Shown: positions 1-7,661 of the stretch, in pieces
How positions within the stretch are numbered: the first letter of the stretch is position 1
How the letters are laid out: each line of letters starts with the position of its first letter
NCBI GenBank assembly: GCA_023436075.1
Contig: JAEZKS010000084.1
Span: forward strand, 1-13,689
Reading direction: 5' to 3'
DNA length: 13,689 bases
DNA from: Methanobacteriota archaeon
GTDB taxonomy: Archaea > Halobacteriota > Methanocellia > Methanocellales > Methanocellaceae
Made by a program: the position numbers and the translations under genes
Notes under the pieces: generated by a model
What the model was told of the DNA's origin: nothing
The model's input: only the letters and a program-made list of their open reading frames with translations
The model's database searches: none

Positions 1-1
1 T

Positions 2-559
2 GTCATAGGCAGCCGACCTGTGGCCGGCCTGACCGACTTCGAGCGGCTGGCACGAAGTGAACTCATCTACGCGGGTGCATTGAGAACGAACCTCGCAGCG
101 CTGCTTCGCCGGGTACGTGTCCGCGGAGCGGAGGCGAGGACGGCTTCGGAGCTGTTCGCTGTCACGGGCGACGCGTACCTGCTGCTGGGAAAGATATCGC
201 AGGACGATTACACGTGCGACACGCCGGACGGATGCGGGAAACGCCCGGAGGACGCGGCACGTCGGGTGGCCCGGCTGGCCTGCTGCGACCTGTCTGAGCT
301 GGACATGGACGACGTCCAAGAGATCGCTGGCCAGGCCTATCGCAGTCAACTGGATGACCTTGTCGATGCCATCCAGACCGTGGCAGAAAAGCATGGGCTG
401 AAGCGTGCGGCGATCTGCGGATTGGGCGCGTTCCTCGCCCGGGATGCGCTGGGCGAGCTGGAAATGCCCTTCACTCAAATGCCAGACGTGCGCGTCTCAA
501 AAGTGTTTCCCGCCTATGCGATAGCCTGTTTATTGGAGGAAGAAAAAAATGTCACGTAA
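2..559 (+). CDS. mfnF: MfnF-like methanofuran biosynthesis protein, C-terminal part (5' end off window)
   Basis: This is the C-terminal ~185 residues of a protein of the hydantoinase A/oxoprolinase-like family once called 'H4MPT-linked C1 transfer pathway protein', which includes MfnF. MfnF joins the furan and gamma-glutamyltyramine parts of methanofuran, the first C1 carrier of methanogenesis. The reading frame is open to the window edge: codons before the GTG at 20 read VIGSRP and continue into VAGLTDFERL, so that GTG is internal and the gene is 5'-truncated. Recognisable family segments are TDFERLARSELIYAGALRT, ASELFAVTGDAYLLLG, DDYTCDTPDGCGKRPEDA and the C-terminal AAICGLGAFLA. The N-terminal ATP-binding part is outside the window. 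The last 11 bp overlap the downstream lipoprotein gene, whose SD lies inside this gene. The family assignment is from memory of conserved segments; an uncharacterised paralogue of the same COG is possible. Confidence 0.72.
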   Translation, partial: VIGSRPVAGLTDFERLARSELIYAGALRTNLAALLRRVRVRGAEARTASELFAVTGDAYLLLGKISQDDYTCDTPDGCGKRPEDAARRVARLACCDLSELDMDDVQEIAGQAYRSQLDDLVDAIQTVAEKHGLKRAAICGLGAFLARDALGELEMPFTQMPDVRVSKVFPAYAIACLLEEEKNVT

Positions 560-1553
560 TGCAACACTGGCCGCGGCCCTGACGTTCGTCGCAGTGGCAG
601 CGGTGATCGCCGGCTGCTTCGGCGCAAAAGATGACAGCACTCTGATCGGATCAGCCGTATTCGATCCCCAACGGTTTAGCATGGCCGTCTACGACGTCAC
701 GCTGAAATCCGGCGATAACGTATCGAGCCAGGGCTTCATAGTCATGTCTAACACGAGCGGAAACGAGGGCGACGTGCTGATGTCGATCGCATTTCACGAC
801 AACATATCGACGAGGGCCGATACGCTGATCAGCCGTGACCACACGGAGACGCTGAACGTGCTGATATCGAGTATCGACGGGTCTACTATGCAGTTCAGCG
901 GCGGCTCGCCCATGTTCCACATGACCACCTTCGACCAGGCATGGAACTCGCTGGATGATGTCTATGCGAAGACGGGCAGCGCCAACGTGACAGTGCCCGC
1001 GGGCACCTTCGACGGTTGCAGCGTCTACGGGAGCAATAAGTCGATCTCCATCAACGGAGAGACATCCGACGTCCAGGTATTCTATTACATGCATCCTTCA
1101 TCGCCCGTTCCGGTCAGGTTCGAGGTAATCGGCACGACAGAGACATATACATACGACCTAAAGCATGCATACCAGCCGGGTGACACGGCCAGTACCCCGG
1201 AACGTGTCGTGCAGTCTTTCTTCGATGACCTCGACAACGGCCGGCTCGACGATGCGTTCGACTGCCTGGTCACGTACGACGACAGCAACAGCCGCTTCGT
1301 GCCGCCCGACGACGATACTTATCGCCAGTTCATCGAGAACATGAACCGTACCTATATGACAGGCGACCAGAGCTACCGCGTGCAATTCGTGGACGTGCGC
1401 TCGGTGGAGCCGGTCACATCCCTGATGAGCGACAATTTGTGCCTCGTCCATTGGGACAGCGTTCATTACCAGGTGGGCACGCTGAACGCTTTCCGCATGA
1501 GCGGCAGCTTCTATGTGACGGAGATCGATGGAAAATGGCGAATCATCGTCTAA
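549..1553 (+). CDS. Secreted lipoprotein with C-terminal NTF2-like region
   Basis: A 334-residue exported protein. Residues 1-23 form a lipoprotein-type signal peptide: a short polar start, a hydrophobic Ala/Val core and the lipobox I-A-G-C, with Cys23 as the probable lipidated residue. The mature protein should therefore sit on the outer face of the cytoplasmic membrane. Residues ~30-210 are beta-rich and contain a VTVPAGTFDGCSVY segment, a pattern seen in DUF3108/LolA-like beta-sheet proteins. Residues ~215-334 (TPERVVQSFFDDLDNGRLDDAF to the terminal GKWRIIV) resemble an NTF2/DUF4878-like domain. The ATG at 549 is preceded by GGAGGA at 535-540 and overlaps the upstream stop by 11 bp, so translation is probably coupled to the MfnF-like gene. 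No function can be assigned; no methanofuran link is implied beyond the shared transcript. Confidence 0.85.
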   Translation: MSRNATLAAALTFVAVAAVIAGCFGAKDDSTLIGSAVFDPQRFSMAVYDVTLKSGDNVSSQGFIVMSNTSGNEGDVLMSIAFHDNISTRADTLISRDHTETLNVLISSIDGSTMQFSGGSPMFHMTTFDQAWNSLDDVYAKTGSANVTVPAGTFDGCSVYGSNKSISINGETSDVQVFYYMHPSSPVPVRFEVIGTTETYTYDLKHAYQPGDTASTPERVVQSFFDDLDNGRLDDAFDCLVTYDDSNSRFVPPDDDTYRQFIENMNRTYMTGDQSYRVQFVDVRSVEPVTSLMSDNLCLVHWDSVHYQVGTLNAFRMSGSFYVTEIDGKWRIIV

Positions 1554-1648
1554 GCATTGGACACGGAGGGTATGGATGGGTGCCTGAAATAAGGCCGAGC
1601 CTATCAGCCCTGCCTGGAAATCAGTTGATTTGCTTGCCTCGACTTAAA

Positions 1649-1698
1649 CAAGAGCCACGGGCCTCGGTCACGCGATGTGTCGGGGCCCGGTTCTCTTG
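1649..1698 (+). terminator. Long hairpin after the lipoprotein gene (possible terminator or 3' UTR structure)
   Basis: An imperfect inverted repeat: 1649-1654 pairs with 1693-1698 (CAAGAG/CTCTTG), then a 3x3 internal loop, then 1658-1667 pairs with 1680-1689 over ten pairs including two G-U, with a 12-nt loop. The two G-U pairs exist only in plus-strand RNA, which fits a structure at the end of the mfnF-lipoprotein transcript. A T-rich stretch starts about 28 nt later (1727-1731), rather far for a classical intrinsic terminator, so it may instead be a 3' end stabiliser. Confidence 0.45.
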
Positions 1699-1855
1699 CT
1701 ATATCCCTCCGTGCATCCATACTAATTTTTCTATAGTACTATCAAGTTGTATTTTGCCTTATTTCTAAAAAATATTTCCAAAATTGCAAGTATTGGTTCT
1801 TATTTTCATTTTTTCTATGCAGATAGGCTAAAACAGCCTGTTAAATGACAGTAAG

Positions 1856-1865
1856 TTTATATATT
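1856..1865 (+). promoter_or_regulatory. TATA box for the pilus-like cluster
   Basis: TTTATATATT is a good archaeal TATA element within AT-rich DNA. Transcription would start near 1885-1890, giving a leader of roughly 120 nt before the GTG at 2011. The small inverted repeat at 1825-1839 lies directly upstream and could bind a regulator. Confidence 0.5.
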
Positions 1866-2010
1866 CTAAGCTCCTGTACAATAATAGTAAACACCACGAC
1901 CGGTGATATGGATATCATGCGCCGTGTCCCGTCAGGCTAGTGGGGGCTGTCTGACGCGACAAGTTTGCGCAGGTTTCCGGCGTTTCAGCGATGTTAGGGA
2001 GAGGACAACA

Positions 2011-4293
2011 GTGACTGGAAGCGATAACTCAGGTTTGGGCTTTACCCCCCACGATGAAGACAAGAAAAATTTTTACGGTCTCGTGAAGAAACGGCGGGAC
2101 GCCTCTGAAGAGGAAAACAGGGTATCTCAAGATGATGTTTCGACGGATGTGCAGGACTCCGCAAGCTCACCGAGGGGCAAGTGGGATTCGTCGACAGGCA
2201 TGGCGTCCGGGGAGCCGGTGCTCAAGCGGGCATTTGCCCGTGCTGAAGCGTTATCTTCTCCGGGATCATCGACGGAGTCGGAGAGCCGGACTGCTCATGA
2301 CCTTTCGGCATGGGCTGCCTTCGGGAAAAGGCGTGCCGAAGCGCCGGCTGCCGAGGAGAATGCCTCCGAAGTGTATGAGGGCGCTGTCGAACAGTCCGAA
2401 GGGTCCGAAGAACTGGAACGAATTCTCAGCAAGACTGATACATTCGTCTCTCAATCTGCGGGAGCAGCTACGGCTTCTAACTCTTCCGCTGCAGCAACTT
2501 CCCCCGCCCCTTACGTCCCGTCTTCAGGAGGGTCACAGTCGTCACGATGGCCATTGACAACCGGGGAACGACAGGATGACACGGCTATCAGGAACTCCGA
2601 GATCAGCGCGTTACGCCACAATAAGTCCGATGATGACATTCTCAAGGAGTTCAACACGATCATCTCTAAGAGCCAGGGTGCCGACCTGAAGGATACGGAG
2701 GCGGAAGAGGAGAGTAAGGATAAGAAGAAGCGGAAGAAGTCCTCCAATAAAAAAGTAAAGGTCAAGATCGAATTCGAGCCATACGATCTTGAGAAGCACG
2801 GCGCTATGGCATCTTTCCCCGGTCTCTCCGGCTACGATGAGATCGAGCGCTACTGGGTGATCGAGCCATACTCTTTCGTGGTCATCCTGTACAACGAGTC
2901 GGCCAATACATACCTCTATTACGTCTGCGAGCCGTCGCTCACGGTCTTCGAGAAAGAGCTGCTCGAGGACGTGTACCAGCGGCTGCAGGACCTGCTGATC
3001 CTGAGCAACATCGACCTGAACGCGGACCGCAAGGAAGTGCTGGTCCGGAAGGCAACGGAGATCATTGTCGATTACATCGGCAAGATCGATACCAAGTCTT
3101 ACCACAAGATCATCTACTACATCGTCCGTGACTACCTCGAGTTCGGGAAGATCACCCCGATCATGCACGACAACCTCATCGAGGATATCTCGAACAACGG
3201 CTTTGACACGCCGATCTTCCTGTACCACAAGAACTACGAGAACATCATGACCAACATCACGTTCGGCGAGAAGCAGCTCGACTCGTTCGTGATCCGGCTG
3301 GCGCAGCGCTGCGGCAAGCATATTTCCATCGCGGAGCCGATGATCGACGCCACGATGCCCGATGGCTCTCGTATCCAGATGACGCTGGGCAAGGAGATCA
3401 CCACTCGCGGCAGCACCTTCACCATCCGTAAGTTCAAGGAAATCCCGATCACTCCGGTCGATCTGATCGCGTGGAACACATTCTCGTCCGAGACCATGGC
3501 ATACCTGTGGCTGTGCATCGAGAACAACCGCAGCCTGATCTTCTCGGGCGGAACGGCGTCGGGCAAGACGTCGTCGCTGAACGCCGTAGCGTTGTTCATA
3601 CCGCCCAAGGCAAAGGTCATCTCACTGGAGGATACGCGGGAGCTGAAGCTGCCGCACCAGAACTGGATCCCTGGCCTGACCCGTGACTCGTTCACCGCAG
3701 ACGGCAAGGGCTCCATCGAGATGTTCGCCCTGCTGAAGGCTGCGCTCAGGCAGCGGCCCGAATACCTGCTGGTGGGCGAGGTGAGAGGCAAGGAAGCGCT
3801 CACCCTGTTCCAGGCCATGTCCACCGGCCACACGACATTTTCGACCATGCACGCAGACTCCGTTGACTCGGCCATCCACCGGCTGGAGAACCCGCCCATC
3901 AGCGTGCCACGTACCATGATCACGGCGCTGGACATCATCAGCATCCAGTCGCAGACATACCTGAAGAACAAGCGCGTCCGGCGGAACATGAAACTGGTCG
4001 AGATCAACGACATCGATCCCACATCGCGGAACATTCGGACGAACGACGTCTACACGTGGAACTCTTCGACCGACCGGTTCGACCGGGTAGGCGAATCGCG
4101 CATCCTCGCTGAGATCGCTCAGCGCAGGGCATGGAGCAAAAAGGAGATCCAGCAGGAGATCACGCACAGGCAGCGGGTGCTCGAGTACATGGTCAGGGGC
4201 AACATCCGCGACTTCCACCAGGTAGCGGCCATAATTCAGGCCTATGCAGTCAAGCCGGAACGCGTGCTGGACAAGCTGCAGATCAGGGACTGA
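2011..4293 (+). CDS. FlaI/GspE-type secretion ATPase (type IV pilus-like assembly motor)
   Basis: A hexameric-type secretion ATPase of 760 residues that would drive assembly of a type IV pilus-like filament at the inner face of the membrane. Residues 1-~235 are low-complexity, Ser/Glu/Ala-rich and probably disordered. A lysine-rich tract (~236-255) follows, then an N-terminal domain (~258-470) and the motor domain. Key motifs are Walker A GGTASGKT at 513-520 (Lys519), the Asp box ISLEDTREL, Walker B LLVGEVRGKE with Glu590, and the His box TGH (605-607) continuing to STMHAD (611-616). All catalytic elements appear intact. It is longer than usual archaellum FlaI (about 550) because of the N-terminal extension. 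The start chosen is GTG 2011, preceded by AGGGAGAGG (1996-2004); the frame opens at 1903, but its extra 36 residues look non-coding. The stop is 4 bp from the next gene, a T2SF platform protein, so the two form an operon. Confidence 0.93.
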   Translation: MTGSDNSGLGFTPHDEDKKNFYGLVKKRRDASEEENRVSQDDVSTDVQDSASSPRGKWDSSTGMASGEPVLKRAFARAEALSSPGSSTESESRTAHDLSAWAAFGKRRAEAPAAEENASEVYEGAVEQSEGSEELERILSKTDTFVSQSAGAATASNSSAAATSPAPYVPSSGGSQSSRWPLTTGERQDDTAIRNSEISALRHNKSDDDILKEFNTIISKSQGADLKDTEAEEESKDKKKRKKSSNKKVKVKIEFEPYDLEKHGAMASFPGLSGYDEIERYWVIEPYSFVVILYNESANTYLYYVCEPSLTVFEKELLEDVYQRLQDLLILSNIDLNADRKEVLVRKATEIIVDYIGKIDTKSYHKIIYYIVRDYLEFGKITPIMHDNLIEDISNNGFDTPIFLYHKNYENIMTNITFGEKQLDSFVIRLAQRCGKHISIAEPMIDATMPDGSRIQMTLGKEITTRGSTFTIRKFKEIPITPVDLIAWNTFSSETMAYLWLCIENNRSLIFSGGTASGKTSSLNAVALFIPPKAKVISLEDTRELKLPHQNWIPGLTRDSFTADGKGSIEMFALLKAALRQRPEYLLVGEVRGKEALTLFQAMSTGHTTFSTMHADSVDSAIHRLENPPISVPRTMITALDIISIQSQTYLKNKRVRRNMKLVEINDIDPTSRNIRTNDVYTWNSSTDRFDRVGESRILAEIAQRRAWSKKEIQQEITHRQRVLEYMVRGNIRDFHQVAAIIQAYAVKPERVLDKLQIRD

Positions 4294-4297
4294 GACC

Positions 4298-6325
4298 ATG
4301 GACGAGTATAGCACTATTGCTCACGTTATCTTCAGCGGCGAGGTCAAAAAGCGCAAAGAGCGCTACTACACGCTGCAGAAGCAACTGCGCCAGGCCCACA
4401 TGGCACAGTCCTACGAGGTCTATGTGTCAGTGGCCTACCTGACGTCGATCATCGTCGGCATCGTCGGCGCGCTGCTAGGCATGCTGTTAGGCTTCCTGCT
4501 CGGCGGCACAATCATACGCAGCATCGCCAATCCCACGAGCGTCAGCATTCCGATGCTTTCCAGCCTGGGACCATTGATCGTCCTGTTAGCGGCGATGATC
4601 ATCCTGGGCGTCATCGGGTACTTCGTCACCTTCACGGTCTTCCTGCTGATCCCGTCTTTCAACGCCAGCGAGCGCAAGTCGAAGATCAATAAAGGCCTGC
4701 CTTCGGCGGTGACATTCATGTATGCCATGTCCAAGGGCGGCGCCGACATCATCACGATCATCCGATCGCTGCACGAGGCTGAAAACACCTATGGCGAAGT
4801 CTCCAAGGAGCTAGGTTTCGTCATCCGCGACATGGACTATTTCGGCAACGATCTGCGCGTCGCGATCCTCAACTGTGTCGCCCAGACGCCGTCTGACATG
4901 TTACAGGACCTGCTGTCCAACCTTCTCTCAGTCATCGACTCGGGTGGTGACATCACGGCCTACCTGAACAACAAGGTCGACCAGTACCGGATGCGGGTCA
5001 TGCAGGACCAGAAGTCGTTCCTTGAAATCCTGGGCCTGATGGCCGAGTCCTACGTCACGATGTTCGTGGCCGGCCCGCTGTTCATCATCATCATGTCATC
5101 GGTCATGACCATCATGAACGGCGGCAGCCCGATGATCCTTTACCTCCTGGTCTATGCCGTGCTGCCCATCGGCTCGGTCATGTTCATCATCATGATCAGC
5201 ATGCTGACTCCTCAGGAAGAGGACCGCACGACACTGTTCGACGTGCATGTGCTGAACCAGTACGATACGGTGCCTCCGGCGCAGGCCGCCGCCGTGACGA
5301 ATGAGAAAAAGGGCCAGGCAGACCTCAAGAAAGCCCGGGAAAGCCTGAAAATGAAAGCATTTATGGCGAACCCGATCGCGTTCATCCAGAGGGAACCGAC
5401 CAAGGCGCTCTACATCAGCGCCCCGGTCGCCCTGGTGATCGTGCTGTTCTTGATGGCCATCACCATGGGCAACCTCACCGCTGCCATGAAGACGACGAGC
5501 GATATCCAGCACGATGTAAAGATCGGCAAGAACAAGACCGCTGACTTCCTGTCAATCTACGGGCCGATCATCGGCTATTTCGACGATTTCATCGTATTCT
5601 TCGCTATAATTGCGCTGACCCCGCTGGCCTACTTCTACGAGGCTAAGAACCGTCGGGAGCGTAAGATCGCCGCGGAGATGCCCGACTTCCTCAAGAAGCT
5701 CGCGTCGACGAACGAGACCGGCATGACCCTGACTCAGTCGATCAATCTGATATCAAACAATAATTTCGGCATGCTCAGCACCGAAGTACAGAAAGTTCAC
5801 CGTGATATGCAATGGGGTACCGACGTCAGCACGGCGCTCAAGAAGTTCGCCAATGAGCTGCGCACGAATATGTCGACAAAGGTGATCACGCTCATCACCA
5901 AAGCATCCTCGTCGAGCGGCGACATCAAGGACGTCCTGAACATCGCCGCGAGCGATGCCAGAATCAACGAGCAGATCCGCCGTGAACGCTTTGACGGCAT
6001 GCTTATATACGTGGTGATCATCTTCATATCGTTCGTAGTATTCATCTACTGCGTCTACACGCTGACGTCCAGCTTCATTCCAGTCATGGCCACCGCGGCG
6101 TCGACTTCGACCGGCGGGTCATCATCGACACCGAGCAGCGTATCGTACATCAAGGCGTTCAATCCCGATGACTACGTGCGACTGTTCTTCCATGCGGCGC
6201 TCATTCAGGGCCTGTGTGCCGGCCTGCTCGCAGGCCAGATGGGCGAAGGGAACTGGATGTCAGGGCTGAAATACTCGCTGATCATGGTCGTGATCGCTTA
6301 TCTGCTATTCACAGTGCTGATATAG
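4298..6325 (+). CDS. T2SF/PilC/TadC-type membrane platform protein with two T2SF domains
   Basis: The integral membrane partner of the preceding ATPase, 675 residues. It has two T2SF-type cytoplasmic domains: the first at ~133-265 (from LPSAVTFMYAMSKGG) and the second at ~458-590 (from MPDFLKKLASTNETGMTLTQS). Hydrophobic helices occur near residues 44-73, 88-120, 250-275, 280-310, 365-390, 425-450, 565-590 and in the last ~60 residues, about nine in total. This duplicated layout is usual for archaeal pilus and secretion platforms such as FlaJ and PilC. The start is ATG 4298, 4 bp after the ATPase stop; an upstream in-frame ATG at 4244 lies inside the ATPase gene and would add 18 unlikely residues. 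It should anchor the ATPase and the growing filament. No pilin or prepilin peptidase gene is in the window, so the filament cannot be named. Confidence 0.92.
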   Translation: MDEYSTIAHVIFSGEVKKRKERYYTLQKQLRQAHMAQSYEVYVSVAYLTSIIVGIVGALLGMLLGFLLGGTIIRSIANPTSVSIPMLSSLGPLIVLLAAMIILGVIGYFVTFTVFLLIPSFNASERKSKINKGLPSAVTFMYAMSKGGADIITIIRSLHEAENTYGEVSKELGFVIRDMDYFGNDLRVAILNCVAQTPSDMLQDLLSNLLSVIDSGGDITAYLNNKVDQYRMRVMQDQKSFLEILGLMAESYVTMFVAGPLFIIIMSSVMTIMNGGSPMILYLLVYAVLPIGSVMFIIMISMLTPQEEDRTTLFDVHVLNQYDTVPPAQAAAVTNEKKGQADLKKARESLKMKAFMANPIAFIQREPTKALYISAPVALVIVLFLMAITMGNLTAAMKTTSDIQHDVKIGKNKTADFLSIYGPIIGYFDDFIVFFAIIALTPLAYFYEAKNRRERKIAAEMPDFLKKLASTNETGMTLTQSINLISNNNFGMLSTEVQKVHRDMQWGTDVSTALKKFANELRTNMSTKVITLITKASSSSGDIKDVLNIAASDARINEQIRRERFDGMLIYVVIIFISFVVFIYCVYTLTSSFIPVMATAASTSTGGSSSTPSSVSYIKAFNPDDYVRLFFHAALIQGLCAGLLAGQMGEGNWMSGLKYSLIMVVIAYLLFTVLI

Positions 6326-6361
6326 CGATCGACTGCGAACCAATAGTGATCGTGTGAAAAA

Positions 6362-7141
6362 ATGACCGAGGAACCCACAGGGGATAACGTGGAGACTAAT
6401 GTGGAGGCTCAGGAACAGCCTACTACGGACAAGGTAGAGCTGTCGTCCTCCAACCGGCTGCCCACCGGCATCAGCATCCTGGACAGGACACTGAACGGTG
6501 GCATCCCGAAGGGATCGCTGGTATATTTCAGCGCAGAGCCAGTCACCCAGCCGGAGATATTCCTGTTTGAGTTCACCACGCCCCGGAAGACGTTCTATTT
6601 TACCACCGACAAGTCTGAGGACAATCTCAAGCGCCACATGTCAGAGCTCAACTTCAGCTATGACCAGACGGAGTTCTTTGACATCCGCCAGGAGTACTAC
6701 GATGACATCTACGTGACCTCGACCGAGCATGGCGAGAGCGAGCGTCGCCTGTATGAGCTGATCGACTCAAAGCTCGACTACATCTATTCCACTGGCGAGT
6801 CGAACTACACCATCGTTTTCGACCACTTCAGCTTTTTAGTCGACATGAACATCGACGTGCACGCGCTCAAGAACATGCTGCATAAGATATATGAGATGAA
6901 CAAAGAGCGCGAGAGCACCTGCATCCTCTTCGTGCTAAAAGGCGTACATGACCGGAGGATCGAGACTATATTCCAGAACGTCTGCGATGTGATCTTCGAC
7001 GTGGACGTCGAGAAGAAAGGCGATAAGATGAGCAGCAAGCTCTCCATCCCGAAGATCCGGGGCATGTCGCCGGTCATCGAATACATCCGGTTCAAGGTGT
7101 CGGACCGGGTGTACATCGATACTTCCAGGGATATCGCTTAG
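6362..7141 (+). CDS. RecA/RAD55-like (HTR-like) protein with degenerate P-loop
   Basis: A 259-residue RecA-fold protein resembling the RAD55/KaiC-like group that includes archaellum FlaH and the 'HTR-like' proteins. Residues ~33-56 (LPTGISILDRTLNGGIPKGS, then LVYF) match the entry to the P-loop. Where a GxxGxGKT Walker A should follow, residues 57-65 read SAEPVTQPE, so the lysine position is Pro64 and the Thr position Glu65. A Walker B-like strand, YTIVFDH with Asp154, remains. Nucleotide hydrolysis is therefore unlikely; a regulatory or scaffolding role beside the ATPase, by analogy with FlaH beside FlaI, is inference. It starts 36 bp after the T2SF gene; GTGATC just upstream (6347-6352 region) can serve as SD. 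The first ~30 residues are acidic and probably disordered. It is followed by a terminator-like hairpin, so it probably ends the operon. Confidence 0.85.
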   Translation: MTEEPTGDNVETNVEAQEQPTTDKVELSSSNRLPTGISILDRTLNGGIPKGSLVYFSAEPVTQPEIFLFEFTTPRKTFYFTTDKSEDNLKRHMSELNFSYDQTEFFDIRQEYYDDIYVTSTEHGESERRLYELIDSKLDYIYSTGESNYTIVFDHFSFLVDMNIDVHALKNMLHKIYEMNKERESTCILFVLKGVHDRRIETIFQNVCDVIFDVDVEKKGDKMSSKLSIPKIRGMSPVIEYIRFKVSDRVYIDTSRDIA

Positions 7142-7192
7142 GCCATAGCCAGGCAGACCTTGACGATGCCGCGGCCGCTCGCGCGCGCGACC

Positions 7193-7210
7193 GAGCCGAG
7201 GGGCTCTTTT
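7193..7210 (+). terminator. Intrinsic-type terminator after the pilus-like cluster
   Basis: GAGCC (7193-7197) pairs with GGCTC (7202-7206) around a 4-nt loop and is followed directly by TTTT. It lies 52 bp after the stop of the RecA-like gene, the expected end of the three-gene transcript. The short stem makes this moderate. Confidence 0.5.
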
Positions 7211-7410
7211 GTTGAAGCAGGGGCAGAGCTGATCGACTGATTTTCCGGGAATAGCTGCCATACCCTGCCCTGGTAGGAAGATCGTACGACGCATAGCCGA
7301 AAGAACAAAACGACTAAAGTCCTGCCGCCTAAGCAAGAGGAACCTGCGTCCTGGTCACGCACGCACGCGGATTCATAGCCCTGACATACGACGAAAAGCC
7401 GCTCGTTTTT

Positions 7411-7608
7411 CTACTCCATGTGTCCCCGGAGTTCCCGGTCTTCTGCGTCCACTGTCAGGACTGCCGCCACGATTCCCATGAGGAGCATGGCCCGGGACAA
7501 ATTGATGGCTACTTCAGTGCTCAGTCCAAACCATGTGATTTCCGGGGCCACGAAGACGCTGCCCGCAATCAGCGAGAGACAGAGTACCAGGAAGAATCGT
7601 GTTTTCAT
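7411..7608 (-). CDS. Small two-helix membrane protein (65 aa)
   Basis: A 65-residue protein with two hydrophobic helices: residues ~5-25 (an FFLVLCLSLIAGSVFVAP core) and ~36-53 (SRAMLLMGIVAAVLTV), then a charged tail ending DAEDRELRGHME. It lies 53 bp downstream of msvR on the same strand and could be co-transcribed with it. The sequence AGGGAG sits almost against the ATG, closer than ideal, so translation strength is uncertain. No family recognised. It is judged real because hydrophobicity, charge distribution and the gene-free opposite strand fit a small membrane protein. If it shares the msvR transcript it may be part of an oxidant or envelope response, but that is inference. Confidence 0.6.
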   Translation of the reverse strand: MKTRFFLVLCLSLIAGSVFVAPEITWFGLSTEVAINLSRAMLLMGIVAAVLTVDAEDRELRGHME

Positions 7609-7661
7609 GCTCCCTGCTTATACCCGGTGCCTGCAAAACCATTGTCCGGGAAAAACGCGGA

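Larger units (their letters stand above)
1554..2010. other. AT-rich intergenic region before the pilus-like cluster
   Basis: A gene-free stretch of 457 bp. It holds the hairpin at 1649-1698, a strongly AT-rich block at 1720-1870, a small inverted repeat AGGCT/AGCCT (1825-1829 and 1835-1839) just upstream of the TATA box at 1856-1865, and a leader of about 125 nt with a CGTCAG/CTGACG hairpin (1930-1935 and 1951-1956). The leader also has a possible mini-ORF: ATG at 1908 or 1917, both ending at TAG 1938-1940, with GGTGAT at 1902-1907. The longer open frame from GTG 1903 is not credible coding sequence. Confidence 0.6.

Noticed and set aside
20..559. Complete 179-aa gene from GTG 20
   Set aside because: The frame is open upstream and the preceding codons fit the MfnF-like family, so it is a truncated larger gene.
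1903..2010. N-terminal extension of the secretion ATPase from GTG 1903
   Set aside because: The extra 36 residues are Cys/Arg-rich and unlike the acidic protein that follows. A good SD stands before GTG 2011, and 1903 falls within the expected leader.
2611..3321. 236-aa minus-strand open frame
   Set aside because: A shadow of the ATPase gene; Val/Asp/Leu-rich composition typical of antisense frames in GC-rich archaeal genes.
4244..4297. Upstream ATG for the T2SF protein
   Set aside because: It lies inside the ATPase gene, has no SD and adds residues unlike any platform protein; ATG 4298 directly follows the ATPase stop.
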